Below, one piece after another: positions 43,765-51,728 of a stretch of DNA of 64,000 nt. The number at the start of each line of letters is the position of its first letter. Position 1 is the first letter of the stretch. This DNA comes from Burkholderia stabilis (lineage in GTDB: Bacteria; Pseudomonadota; Gammaproteobacteria; Burkholderiales; Burkholderiaceae): the NCBI RefSeq assembly GCF_001742165.1, contig NZ_CP016442.1, positions 2,232,001 through 2,296,000 of the forward strand, read 5' to 3'. The translations under genes were made by a program, and so were the position numbers. Below the pieces are notes generated by a model. The model made no database searches, had not been told where the DNA came from, and saw only the letters and a list, made by a program, of their open reading frames with translations.

Positions 43765-43956
43765 ATGCCGATTGCGCAGCTGTACATCATCGAAGGCCGC
43801 GATGCGGAAAAGAAGGAGCGGCTGATCGCCGAGGTCACCGAGGCGATCCATCGCGCGATTGATGCGCCGGTGGAGTCCATCCGCGTGCTCATTACCGAAA
43901 TGCCGAAAGAACACTTTGGAATCGCGGGTCAAAGCGCCAGGAAACGAGGGCGTTAG
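43765..43956 (+). CDS. dmpI: 4-oxalocrotonate tautomerase
   Basis: 63 codons, giving 62 residues after Met removal with the catalytic N-terminal Pro (MPIAQLYIIEGRD), and Arg-11 and Arg-39 equivalents (EGRDAEKKE; SIRVLITEM). It isomerises the enol form of 4-oxalocrotonate before decarboxylation. The end, GIAGQSARKRGR, differs from the usual GIGG..A....RR tail, so there may be drift at the C-terminus, but length is right. Last gene of the dmp operon, 59 bp before tbuA1. Confidence 0.92.
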   Translation: MPIAQLYIIEGRDAEKKERLIAEVTEAIHRAIDAPVESIRVLITEMPKEHFGIAGQSARKRGR

Positions 43957-44015
43957 GACGTTGTGTGTTTGGTGTGTTGAGGGCCAGTTGGCCTTAGAAA
44001 TTATGGAGACTGAAA

Positions 44016-45518
44016 ATGGCTTTGTTAAATCGGATGGACTGGTACGACCTTGCCAGGACGACTAACTGGTCGCCGAAGTACGTCACGGAGAGCGAGCTTT
44101 TTCCGCCCGAGCTCAGTGGAGATCACGGCATTCCCATGGAAAAGTGGGAGACCTACGACGAACCATACAAGCAGACTTACCCGGAGTATGTCAAAGTCCA
44201 ACGCGAGAAGGACGCTGGCGCGTACTCCGTGAAGGCCGCGCTCGAGCGCAGTCAAATCTATGAAAAAGCAGATCCGGGTTGGCTCACGGTGATGAAGCAG
44301 CACTATGGCGCGATCGCTCTCGGCGAGTACGCAGCCGCGAGCGCAGAGGCAAGGATGATGCGTTTCTCCAAGGCACCGGGCATGCGCAATATGGCGACCC
44401 TGGGAAGTATGGACGAAATTCGTCACGGTCAGATCCAGCTCTACTTTCCTCATGAGCACGTCTCGAAAGACCGTCAGTTCGACTGGGCTGCCAAGGCCTT
44501 CCATACCAACGAATGGGCAGCGATTGCCGCACGTCATTTCTTCGATGACATCATGATGACGCGCGACGCGATCAGCGTCGCCATCATGCTGACCTTCAGC
44601 TTTGAAACCGGCTTCACCAACATGCAGTTTCTTGGGCTGGCGGCAGACGCTGCGGAGGCCGGGGATCACACATTCGCCAGTCTGATCTCGAGTGTGCAGA
44701 CCGACGAGTCGCGCCATGCACAGATCGGCGGTCCAACGCTCCAGATTCTGATCGAGAACGGCAAGAAAGCCGAGGCCCAGAAAAAGGTTGACATCGCTTT
44801 TTGGCGCGCGTGGAGGCTGTTTTCGGTGCTGACTGGGCCGGTGATGGACTACTACACCCCGCTCGAGCATCGCAAGCAGTCGTTCAAGGAGTTTATGCAG
44901 GAATGGATTGTTGCGCAGTTTGAACGCGCACTGAGCGATCTGGGGCTCGACAAGCCTTGGTATTGGGACACGTTCCTGCAGCAGCTCGATCAGCAGCATC
45001 ATGGCATGCATTTGGGCGTCTGGTATTGGCGTCCTACCGTCTGGTGGAACCCGGCAGCCGGCGTCACGCCCGCAGAACGGGATTGGCTGGAAGAAAAATA
45101 CCCTGGCTGGAACGACACCTGGGGCCAGTGCTGGGATGTGATCATCGACAATCTGGTCGACGGGAACATCGCGCAAACGTACCCGGAGACGTTGCCGATC
45201 GTGTGCAACATGTGCAACCTGCCGATCAATTACACGCCGGGCAACGGGTGGGCCGTGCAGGATTATCCGCTCGAATACAACGGCAGGCTGTATCACTTCG
45301 GCTCGGAGCCGGATCGGTGGTGCTTTGAGCAGGAGCCGGAGCGTTATGCGGGCCATATGACTTTGGTGGACCGTTTCCTGGCTGGCTTGGTGCAGCCGAT
45401 GGATCTGGGGGGCGCATTGGCTTACATGGGTCTGGCACCCGGCGAAATCGGTGATGACGCCCACGGCTACTCATGGGTGGACATTTACAAGAAGATGCGC
45501 ATGAAGAAGGCAAGTTGA
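44016..45518 (+). CDS. tbuA1: Toluene monooxygenase alpha (diiron) subunit
   Basis: 500 residues, collinear with TmoA/TbuA1. Diiron ligands by direct count: Glu-104 (GEY), Glu-134 and His-137 (DEIRH), Glu-197 (FSFETGF), Glu-231 and His-234 (DESRH). Pocket residues known to steer regiospecificity are Ile-100, Gly-103, Ala-107, Thr-201 and Phe-205, the same as in toluene 4-/3-monooxygenases. It hydroxylates toluene, mainly to p- or m-cresol. ATG 44016 follows TGGAGAC 7 nt upstream. Intact. Confidence 0.95.
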   Translation: MALLNRMDWYDLARTTNWSPKYVTESELFPPELSGDHGIPMEKWETYDEPYKQTYPEYVKVQREKDAGAYSVKAALERSQIYEKADPGWLTVMKQHYGAIALGEYAAASAEARMMRFSKAPGMRNMATLGSMDEIRHGQIQLYFPHEHVSKDRQFDWAAKAFHTNEWAAIAARHFFDDIMMTRDAISVAIMLTFSFETGFTNMQFLGLAADAAEAGDHTFASLISSVQTDESRHAQIGGPTLQILIENGKKAEAQKKVDIAFWRAWRLFSVLTGPVMDYYTPLEHRKQSFKEFMQEWIVAQFERALSDLGLDKPWYWDTFLQQLDQQHHGMHLGVWYWRPTVWWNPAAGVTPAERDWLEEKYPGWNDTWGQCWDVIIDNLVDGNIAQTYPETLPIVCNMCNLPINYTPGNGWAVQDYPLEYNGRLYHFGSEPDRWCFEQEPERYAGHMTLVDRFLAGLVQPMDLGGALAYMGLAPGEIGDDAHGYSWVDIYKKMRMKKAS

Positions 45519-45533
45519 GCACTGCTGCCTGAA

Positions 45534-45558
45534 GAGCCGGTGGTATGACCACCGGCTC
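45534..45558 (+). promoter_or_regulatory. Intercistronic hairpin between tbuA1 and tbuU
   Basis: Perfect 11-bp stem GAGCCGGTGGT (45534-45544) with ACCACCGGCTC (45548-45558), 3-nt loop ATG. No T tract follows. Likely protects the tbuA1 message from 3' decay or sets relative yield of subunits; position is 28 bp before tbuU. Confidence 0.7.
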
Positions 45559-45586
45559 AACCACCAACCAAACAGAGGACTCCAAA

Positions 45587-45853
45587 ATGGCTTTGTTTCC
45601 CTTGAGCTCCAATTTCGAAGGCGACTTCGTGCTTCAACTGGTGGCGGTCGATACCGAGAACACCATGGACGAAGTGGCGACCGCTGCTGCGCATCACTCC
45701 GTTGGACGGCGTGTGAAAGCGCGTCCCGGGCATATCCTGCGGGTGCGCCGGCAAGGTAGCAAGGAATGTTTGCCCCGAACGATGAAAGTGGCTGATTCGG
45801 GCCTCAAGCCGACCGAGTGTGTTGAGGTCATCTGGGAACCCGCCCAGCAATAA
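45587..45853 (+). CDS. tbuU: Toluene monooxygenase gamma subunit
   Basis: 88 residues from ATG 45587, with AGAGGAC upstream; a longer frame from 45,545 runs through the hairpin and is excluded. MALFPLSSNFEGDFVLQLVA and TMDEVATAAAHHSVGRRVKA are the TmoB/TbuU family. It has a ubiquitin-like fold and is part of the hydroxylase hexamer. Sits second in the operon as in tbu/tmo clusters. Confidence 0.92.
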   Translation: MALFPLSSNFEGDFVLQLVAVDTENTMDEVATAAAHHSVGRRVKARPGHILRVRRQGSKECLPRTMKVADSGLKPTECVEVIWEPAQQ

Positions 45854-45908
45854 CCAGGCATTCGGCAGTTGATGTGCTGGGGCCCCTTCATCAATAGAAA
45901 GGAAGTTC

Positions 45909-46244
45909 ATGACATTTAAGAAAGTGTGCTCTCTGGACGATCTTTGGGAGGGCGAAATGGAGTCGTTCGAGGTCGATGGGCAGGAAATTCTGATGGTTTG
46001 GCCGCAGGGCGGCGACCTGAAGGCGTTCCAAGGTATTTGCCCACACCAGGACATTCCGCTCATTGAAGGCAAATTCGACGGCAAGACGGTGATCTGCAGG
46101 GCGCATCTTTGGCAGTTCGATGCCTGCTCTGGAAAAGGTATCAACCCGTCGGACTGTGCGCTGGCCGAGTACCCAATCAAGATCGAAGGCGATGCGGTAT
46201 TTGTGGAAACCGAGGGTGTGAAGCCGCTGTTCGCACATACGTGA
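45909..46244 (+). CDS. tbuB: Rieske [2Fe-2S] ferredoxin of toluene monooxygenase
   Basis: 111 residues. Rieske motif CPHQD (Cys-44, His-46) and CRAHLWQF (Cys-63, His-66), spaced as in TmoC. It carries electrons from the reductase TbuC to the diiron hydroxylase; phenol hydroxylase has no such component, so DmpP could only serve this enzyme if it can reduce TbuB or the hydroxylase directly. Confidence 0.94.
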   Translation: MTFKKVCSLDDLWEGEMESFEVDGQEILMVWPQGGDLKAFQGICPHQDIPLIEGKFDGKTVICRAHLWQFDACSGKGINPSDCALAEYPIKIEGDAVFVETEGVKPLFAHT

Positions 46245-46284
46245 GCAGCATTCGGTCCGCCAATTCGAAAGCAAGGAGAAAGCT

Positions 46285-46599
46285 GTGACTAAAAACGATA
46301 TTGCATCGGCCCACCTTAACAACAGGGTGGGTCCGGTCATGCGTGCTGGGGAGCTCGCTGAGGCAGTAGTTGAGGCAGCGCGAGAGGACAACCCTGGCAA
46401 GGAAATTCGCGTGGACGACAAGCGCGCCTATTTGCGCATCGACACCGACGGGGAGTTAATCCTGCGCCGCGAAACGATCGAGCGGGCGCTGGGCCGACCG
46501 TTCAAAATGCCTGACCTCGAGGTTGAATTGAGTTCGTTTGCCGGGCGTATTGAAACTATGCCCGATCAGGTCCGCTTCTACTTTGAGAAGCAAGTCTGA
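46285..46599 (+). CDS. tbuV: Effector protein of toluene monooxygenase
   Basis: 104 residues: NNRVGPVMRAGELAEAVVEA, VDDKRAYLRIDTDGELILRR and ETIERALGRPFKMPDLEVEL. This matches the TmoD/TbuV coupling proteins that bind the hydroxylase and raise rate and coupling. AAGGAGA site ahead of GTG 46285. Cofactor-free. Confidence 0.93.
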   Translation: MTKNDIASAHLNNRVGPVMRAGELAEAVVEAAREDNPGKEIRVDDKRAYLRIDTDGELILRRETIERALGRPFKMPDLEVELSSFAGRIETMPDQVRFYFEKQV

Positions 46600-46653
46600 G
46601 TAGCGGTACCGGACAACATCCGCCCCACCAAGTAAAGATTCGAGGAGACAAGC

Positions 46654-47640
46654 ATGTCTGAAGTTCAAGTTCTCAAGCCGCTCAAGACCTGGAGTCATCT
46701 CGCGACGCGGCGCCGCAAACCGAGCGAATACGAGATCGTTTCCACCAATTTGCACTACAACAAGAGGGATCCGAATGCTCCCTACGAGCTCGATCCGGAT
46801 ATGTGGATGAGCCGCTGGTTCAAGCAGCACACCCTCAATAGTCCGCTCAAGCACGACGATTGGAACGCGTTCCGCGATCCGGACGAAGTCATCTATCGCA
46901 CGTACAACCTGATGCAGGACGGCCAGGAGACGTATGTCTTCGGGTTGTTCGACCAGTTCAATTCCCGTGAACATGATAAGTCGCTGGATCCCCGCTGGGC
47001 TGGTAAGCTGGCCCGGCTATATACCCCGGCCCGCTACCTGTTCCACACGCTGCAAATGGCCTCCGCTTACGTCGGCCAGATGGCTCCAGCGAGCACTATC
47101 ACCAACTGCAACTATTTTCAGATGGCCGATTCTTTCCGCTGGTTGAGCCATACGGCCTATCGTACGAAAGAGTTGTCGCTAGCATTCCAGGACAAGGGCT
47201 TTGGTAGCGACGAACGTAAATATTGGGAAGATGACGTCGCCTGGCAAGGCTTCCGTGAGCTTATGGAAAAGGTTCTCGTAACATGGGACTGGGCCGAAGC
47301 GTTTGTGGCGCTCAACCTGGTCGCCAAGCCTGCGGTGGAGGAATCGGTGCTGCGCAAGCTGGGCGAGTCCGGACGCCATAACGGAGATACTTTGCTAGGC
47401 CTGTTGACGGACGCCCAACTCATCGACGCGGCACGTCACAGGCGTTGGGCCACGGCGTTGGTCAAGATGGCGCTCGAAAAGCCAGGTAACGCCGAAGTTA
47501 TCAAGAATTGGATTGCCAATTGGGAATCGCTCGGCGATGCGGCTATCGATGCCTATTGCAGCACGCTTGCCGATGTACCAGACGCCTCGGAGTCGGCCAA
47601 GTCGGCGACTCGAGAGTTTCGTCGATCCCTGGGTCTGTAA
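46654..47640 (+). CDS. tbuA2: Toluene monooxygenase beta subunit
   Basis: 328 residues of the TmoE/TbuA2 family: TWSHLATRRRKPSEYEIVST, NLHYNKRDPNAPYELDPDMW, MSRWFKQHTLNSPLKHDDWN and PARYLFHTLQMASAYVGQMA. Ferritin-like fold without iron ligands, forming the hydroxylase hexamer with TbuA1 and TbuU. A 9-bp stem hairpin (47678-47704) lies between it and tbuC. Confidence 0.94.
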   Translation: MSEVQVLKPLKTWSHLATRRRKPSEYEIVSTNLHYNKRDPNAPYELDPDMWMSRWFKQHTLNSPLKHDDWNAFRDPDEVIYRTYNLMQDGQETYVFGLFDQFNSREHDKSLDPRWAGKLARLYTPARYLFHTLQMASAYVGQMAPASTITNCNYFQMADSFRWLSHTAYRTKELSLAFQDKGFGSDERKYWEDDVAWQGFRELMEKVLVTWDWAEAFVALNLVAKPAVEESVLRKLGESGRHNGDTLLGLLTDAQLIDAARHRRWATALVKMALEKPGNAEVIKNWIANWESLGDAAIDAYCSTLADVPDASESAKSATREFRRSLGL

Positions 47641-47677
47641 GGAAAGACTTCCAGCCGATGCTGTCTCAGGGGACCAT

Positions 47678-47704
47678 CAAGAGCGCCTGGATCACGCGCT
47701 CTTG
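47678..47704 (+). promoter_or_regulatory. Intercistronic hairpin between tbuA2 and tbuC
   Basis: Perfect 9-bp stem CAAGAGCGC (47678-47686) with GCGCTCTTG (47696-47704), 9-nt loop, no T tract. Third example in this cargo of a stem between oxygenase and reductase or subunit genes. Confidence 0.55.
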
Positions 47705-48349
47705 GTGATCTTGACAGCGTAATCACAGGGATTTCATGTATGTCTGAACATCAAATACTCATAGAGGGAGAGAAAAATGCCTTTGTCCAGGCGGGGGAAG
47801 ACACTGTCCTGCGGGCAGCTTTGCGCGCCGGAATAGGATTTCCCTATGAGTGCAACTCGGGCGGGTGTGGCAGCTGCAAGTTTGATCTTCTGGACGGAGA
47901 GGCCGAGAATCTTTGGCCAGACGCGCCAGGGCTGACCGAACGCGATCGCCGTAAAGGTCGTCTGTTAGCGTGCCAATGCAGAGCCAAGGGGAACATACAG
48001 ATAAAGGTGCGCGTCGAGGCGGACCATCAAGCTCAAGTGAGGCCGAAGCGACTGCTGGCCAAGTTTGTGGAATCGCATGAAGTCACCCACGACATTCGCG
48101 AATTTCGCTTTGTGACGGATGGCCCGGCCACCTTCTTGGCGGGACAGTATGCGATGCTTTCGGTCCCTGGTGTGACCGCGCCGCGAGCCTACTCCATGTC
48201 TAACACCGGCAATGATCGAGGCGAGTGGCATTTCCAGATCCGGCGCGTGCCGCAAGGTAAAGCGACAGAGCAGTTGTTCCATCACCTTCGTGCGGGCGAT
48301 CTGACCTGCCCCCTTCGATAGGGCCACGGAGCTTCTAGTAAAGTCCTGT

Positions 48350-49210
48350 TCAAACATGCTCCTGCAAGACAGGAGCGCCTACTGGTGCCGGATGCTTCGC
48401 CGCGAATTCGGCCGGCGACTGGTAGTTCAATGCGCTGTGCGGCCGTGCCTCGTTGTAGTCCCGGCGCCATGCCGACACCACGGCCCGGGCGTGGGCGAGC
48501 GTCGTGAACCAGTGCTCGTTCAGACACTCGTCACGAAACTTGCCATTGAACGACTCGATGTACGCATTCTGCGTCGGCTTGCCCGCCTGAATCAATTTCA
48601 ACGTCACGCCGTTGGCGTAGGCCCACTGGTCCAGCGCGCGGCTCGTGAATTCGGGTCCCTGGTCCGTGCGCAACGCTTTCGGGTAGCCCCTGAAGCGCGC
48701 CACCCGGTCCAGCACGCGCGTCACATACCGACCCGAGATGCCGTGGTCCACCACGATCTCGACCGCTTCCTTGGTGAAGTCGTCGACAATGGTCAGGCAC
48801 TTCAGGCGACGCCCGTTGGACAATGCGTCCATCACGAAATCGAGGGACCACACCTCGTTCGGCGTACTCGGCAAAGCCAGCTGCTCGCGCTCGACCATCA
48901 CGCCGTGGCGCCGTCGCCGGCGCCGCACGGCCAGTCCGGCCTCGCGATACAGCCGGTGCACGCGCTTGTGGTTTACGTGCCTTCCTTCGCGCGCCAGCAG
49001 CGCGTGTAGCCGCCGATAGCCGAAACGCCGCCTCTGGTGCCCCAGCTCGATGAGGCGCGCCTTGAGCGCCTCATTCTCGTGGTCCGGCTGCGCTTCATAA
49101 TGCAGCACGCTGCGCGAAAGCCCGACAAGCCGGCAGGCACGGCGCTCGGAGACATTGACCTTCTGCCGAATCGCCGCGACCGCCTCGCGCCTGGCCTGCG
49201 GGCTCAGGGC
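48350..49210 (-). CDS. IS3-family transposase OrfB (DDE integrase domain)
   Basis: About 285 residues; made as an OrfAB fusion by frameshift from OrfA, so the start is nominal. It has the HTH_21-like region RLVGLSRSVLHYEAQPDHEN, and the catalytic core with EVWSLDFVMDALSNGRRLKC (first Asp), LRTDQGPEFTSRALDQWAYA (second Asp) and NAYIESFNGKFRDECLNEHW (Glu), a full D,D,(35)E set, ending with RPHSALNYQSPAEFA. Confidence 0.93.
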   Translation of the reverse strand, partial: ALSPQARREAVAAIRQKVNVSERRACRLVGLSRSVLHYEAQPDHENEALKARLIELGHQRRRFGYRRLHALLAREGRHVNHKRVHRLYREAGLAVRRRRRRHGVMVEREQLALPSTPNEVWSLDFVMDALSNGRRLKCLTIVDDFTKEAVEIVVDHGISGRYVTRVLDRVARFRGYPKALRTDQGPEFTSRALDQWAYANGVTLKLIQAGKPTQNAYIESFNGKFRDECLNEHWFTTLAHARAVVSAWRRDYNEARPHSALNYQSPAEFAAKHPAPVGAPVLQEHV

Positions 49211-49467
49211 TTTCCCTTCACGACCACCTTCAGGGCTTCCATATCGAGCATCGCCTCGGCCAGCAGCTTCTTCAGCCTCGCGTTCTCGGCTTCCAGCTCC
49301 TTGAGCCGACGGGCTTCCGACACCTCCATGCCGCCGAACTTCGCGCGCCACGTGTAGAACGAGGCGTCACTGAACCCATGCTTCCTGCACAGCTCCTTCA
49401 CCGGCAGGCCCGCCTCCGCTTCCTTCAGGAAGCCGATGATCTGTTCTTCCGAAAAGCGCTTCTTCAT
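49204..49467 (-). CDS. IS3-family transposase OrfA (helix-turn-helix)
   Basis: 87 residues: MKKRFSEEQIIGFLKEAEAG, VKELCRKHGFSDASFYTWRA and a leucine-zipper-like tail LKELEAENARLKKLLAEAML. Binds the IS ends. The frame end overlaps OrfB, where a -1 shift would give the active OrfAB transposase. Confidence 0.93.
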   Translation of the reverse strand: MKKRFSEEQIIGFLKEAEAGLPVKELCRKHGFSDASFYTWRAKFGGMEVSEARRLKELEAENARLKKLLAEAMLDMEALKVVVKGKP

Positions 49468-50065
49468 GTCCGTCTTCCTCTCCGAAAACGGACTTTACTA
49501 GATTCCGACTGGCCCGGTTTACGGGGAGCAGGTCAGATCAACTGGAGATCGATGGACCTTACGGCCTTGCTTTCTTGAGAACGGAGGCCCCACGCGACAT
49601 TGTTTGCGTAGCGGGCGGGTCGGGTCTTGCACCGATGGTGTCAATTGCACGTGGCGCGTCGCAGTCCGGCATGCTGGAAACACGCCATCTCCATTTTTTC
49701 TATGGTGGGAGAACGCCGTCAGACATTTGCGGAGAATCGTTCCTGCGCATGTTACGTGGCTACGACGAACGCATTCATTTTTACCCCGTCGTGTCTTTGC
49801 CGGGTGAGGCCTCCGGATTTCAGTGGAGCGGTGAAACGGGATTTGTTCATGACGTGGTTCGGCGTGTGTTCGGGGATACGCTGTCAAATTTTGAGTTTTA
49901 TTTCGCCGGTCCTCCACCTATGACTCAGGCTCTTCAGGAGATGTTGATGATCGGCTACTGTGTTCCTTTCGAACAGCTTCATTTCGATCGTTTCTTTTAA
50001 TGAAGCGTCCACACGACTTGCGAATTAATGTCAATGCAAGTCTATTAATCAGAGGAGAGTAATCG

Positions 50066-50671
50066 ATGAAACTGTACTACAGTCCTGGCGCTTGTTCGCT
50101 TTCACCGCACATCGTATTGCGTGAAATGGGCTTGACATTCGAGCTCGAAAAAGTGGATCTGCAAAGCAAAAAGACCGAGAGCGGTTCTGACTTTCGCAGC
50201 GTCAACCCCAATGGTTATGTGCCGCTGCTGGTTCTCGACGATGGGCAGGTGCTCACGGAAGGTCCGGCGATCGTACAGTACTTGGCCGATCGGGCTCCCG
50301 AAGCGCGGCTTGCGCCTGAAGCCGGGACGATGGAGCGCTATCGTTTGGTGGAATGGCTAAACTTTATTTCGACCGAGCTTCACAAGGCTTTTGCACCGCT
50401 TTTCAATCCTAAAACGCCGGAAGAATGGAAAGCCATCGTAAATGATTTGATCGCGGCGCGTCTGGCTTATGTTGAAAAAAAGCTCGGTGGTCAGGTCTAT
50501 CTGATGGGAGATAACTTCACGGTTGCTGATGCTTATCTGTTCACCGTGCTGTCTTGGGGCAAGTGGGTCGGCGTAGATATCGGACGCTGGCCGACTTTGC
50601 AGAGCTATACGAATCGAATTTCTTCTCGCCCGACCGTGCAGGCCGCGCTCAAAGCCGAGGGTCTGATCTAA
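50066..50671 (+). CDS. Glutathione S-transferase (bacterial beta class)
   Basis: 201 residues. N-terminal thioredoxin-like domain MKLYYSPGACSLSPHIVLRE with Cys-10, the beta-class catalytic residue, and NPNGYVPLLVLDDGQVLTEG (glutathione site with cis-Pro and Glu-Gly). C-terminal helical domain with DNFTVADAYLFTVLSWGKWV. GSTs are often found in aromatic degradation clusters, where they handle reactive intermediates; here the substrate is unknown. RBS AGAGGAGAG 8 nt upstream. Confidence 0.93.
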   Translation: MKLYYSPGACSLSPHIVLREMGLTFELEKVDLQSKKTESGSDFRSVNPNGYVPLLVLDDGQVLTEGPAIVQYLADRAPEARLAPEAGTMERYRLVEWLNFISTELHKAFAPLFNPKTPEEWKAIVNDLIAARLAYVEKKLGGQVYLMGDNFTVADAYLFTVLSWGKWVGVDIGRWPTLQSYTNRISSRPTVQAALKAEGLI

Positions 50672-50732
50672 CGAAGACCGGTTCTTGTTGCCCCAACTTT
50701 TTCGGAGTTTTGGGGTTCAAGATTTTCCTTTA

Positions 50733-51645
50733 GAGGCCAGTTCAAAAAGGCTGCTCCGTACGCCTGAAGATGTTCCAGCAGACGAGGGCGCAGCCGAATT
50801 TCAAGAATGCTTCGTGAATGTCAGCTCGACGATCGAAGCGTATGCGAAGACGACGGAAGTTTTGGAGCCACGAGTGAGTCCGTTCAACGACCCAACGGAA
50901 TTTGCCCAGACCACTGCCATGTTCAGTGCGGCGCCGTGCGATCACCGGTTTGATGCCGCGTTCGCGCAATCGTTGACGATGCGGATCGGAATCGTAACCA
51001 CGATCGGCATAGATGACCTTGGGTCTCTGAAGTGGTCGGCCGCGCGCGCCACGGATCGGGGGAATCGCGTCGACGAGCGGCAGCAACTGGGTGACGTCGT
51101 TGCGGTTCGCGCCTGTCAGGATGGCGCTGATGGGAACGCCATTGGCGTCTACGAGGATGTGGTGTTTGGAACCGGGTCGCGAGCGATCCGTGGGGTTCGG
51201 GCCAGTTTTTCGCCCGCCCCAACAGCTCGTACCGACGAGGAATCGACGGCAGCGTATGAAAGATCGATCTGCCCGGCCTCGCGCAACTTGTCGAGCAGCA
51301 GTTCGTGCAGTCGATCCCATACGCCTGCTTTGCGCCAGTCGTTCAGTCGTCGCCAGCAGGTCGCGCCGGAGCCAAAGCCCAATACGGTCGGCAGGTGGTT
51401 CCATCGCAGTCCGGTTTTCAACACGAACAGGATGCCATTCAACGCCGCCCGATCCGATACGCGTGGGCGACCAGGATGCCCTTTGCGCCGGGGCTTGGGC
51501 GGCGGCAGTAACGGTTCGATCAGTGTCCACAATTCGTCATCAATAATCGGCGCTTCCATCCCTTGGGTTCCGTTGTTCAGACATCCAAGGTTAACAGCTT
51601 ACCGAGAAAGTAAACAGCCGCCTCAGGGGTTTTTGAACTGGCCTC
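50733..51645 (-). mobile_element. IS5-family insertion sequence between GST and alcohol dehydrogenase genes
   Basis: 913 bp with 16-bp perfect terminal inverted repeats GAGGCCAGTTCAAAAA (50733 onward; reverse ends at 51645). Flanked by TTA on each side (50730-50732; 51646-51648), a 3-bp duplication. Carries a two-frame transposase of the IS427 group. It separates the alcohol dehydrogenase from upstream transcription of the tbu operon. Confidence 0.93.
50742..51559 (-). CDS. IS5-family (IS427-group) transposase read in two overlapping frames
   Basis: The first frame (51559-51149, 136 residues) starts MEAPIIDDELWTLIEPLLPP and carries RWNHLPTVLGFGSGATCWRR and AAVDSSSVRAVGAGEK. The second frame continues with GSKHHILVDANGVPISAILT, KVIYADRGYDSD (Asp) and RWVVERTHSWLQNFRRLRIR (Glu), ending 50742. 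The frames meet at a GCGAAAAACTGG stretch, suited to -1 slippage, which is the normal way this group makes its transposase. So it is probably functional rather than broken. Confidence 0.88.
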
Positions 51646-51728
51646 TTAAGTATGAAGAGGGGTTGAGACATCAGGATACGGGAAGGTGAAAGCACCACTT
51701 ATGCTAACTAATCTATAAGGAATCCAAA

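Larger units (their letters stand above)
48302..49535 (-). mobile_element. IS3-family (IS407-like) insertion sequence in tbuC
   Basis: 1,234 bp. Ends are inverted repeats beginning TGACCTGCCCCC at the left (48302) and TGACCTGCTCCCC at the right (reverse of 49535). Flanked by the 4-bp duplication GATC (48298-48301 and 49536-49539), typical of the IS407 group. Carries orfA and orfB on the - strand, both intact, so it may still move. It is transcribed against tbuC. Confidence 0.95.
47740..50000 (+). pseudogene. tbuC: Toluene monooxygenase reductase TbuC, split by an IS3-family element
   Basis: The 5' part (47740-48301) encodes the [2Fe-2S] domain (CNSGGCGSCKF) and half the FAD domain (RAYSMSNTGND), up to FHHLRAGD. 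The 3' part (49536-50000) resumes in frame as DQLEIDGPYGLAFLRTEAPR with the NAD domain (VCVAGGSGLAPMVSI, FYFAGPPPMTQAL). Removing the element and one GATC copy restores an uninterrupted 340-residue reading frame. As it stands translation stops after ~193 residues, so no NADH-binding domain is made. The enzyme's own electron entry is lost. Confidence 0.95.

Noticed and set aside
43765..43956. dmpI as a truncated gene because of its unusual end
   Set aside because: Length (62 residues after Met removal) equals the family's usual length, and Pro-1 and both arginines are present; only the last residues differ.
43969..43985. Possible sigma-54 promoter (GG-N10-GC) before tbuA1
   Set aside because: Only the GG and GC doublets fit; the flanking bases (TGGTGT, GGGCC) disagree with TGGCAC and TTGCW. 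In GC-rich DNA such a match is expected by chance. tbuA1 may be read from the dmp promoter or an unseen one.
50742..51559. IS5 transposase as a frameshifted pseudogene
   Set aside because: The two-frame layout with an A-rich slip site is normal for the IS427 group, and the ends and target duplication are intact.
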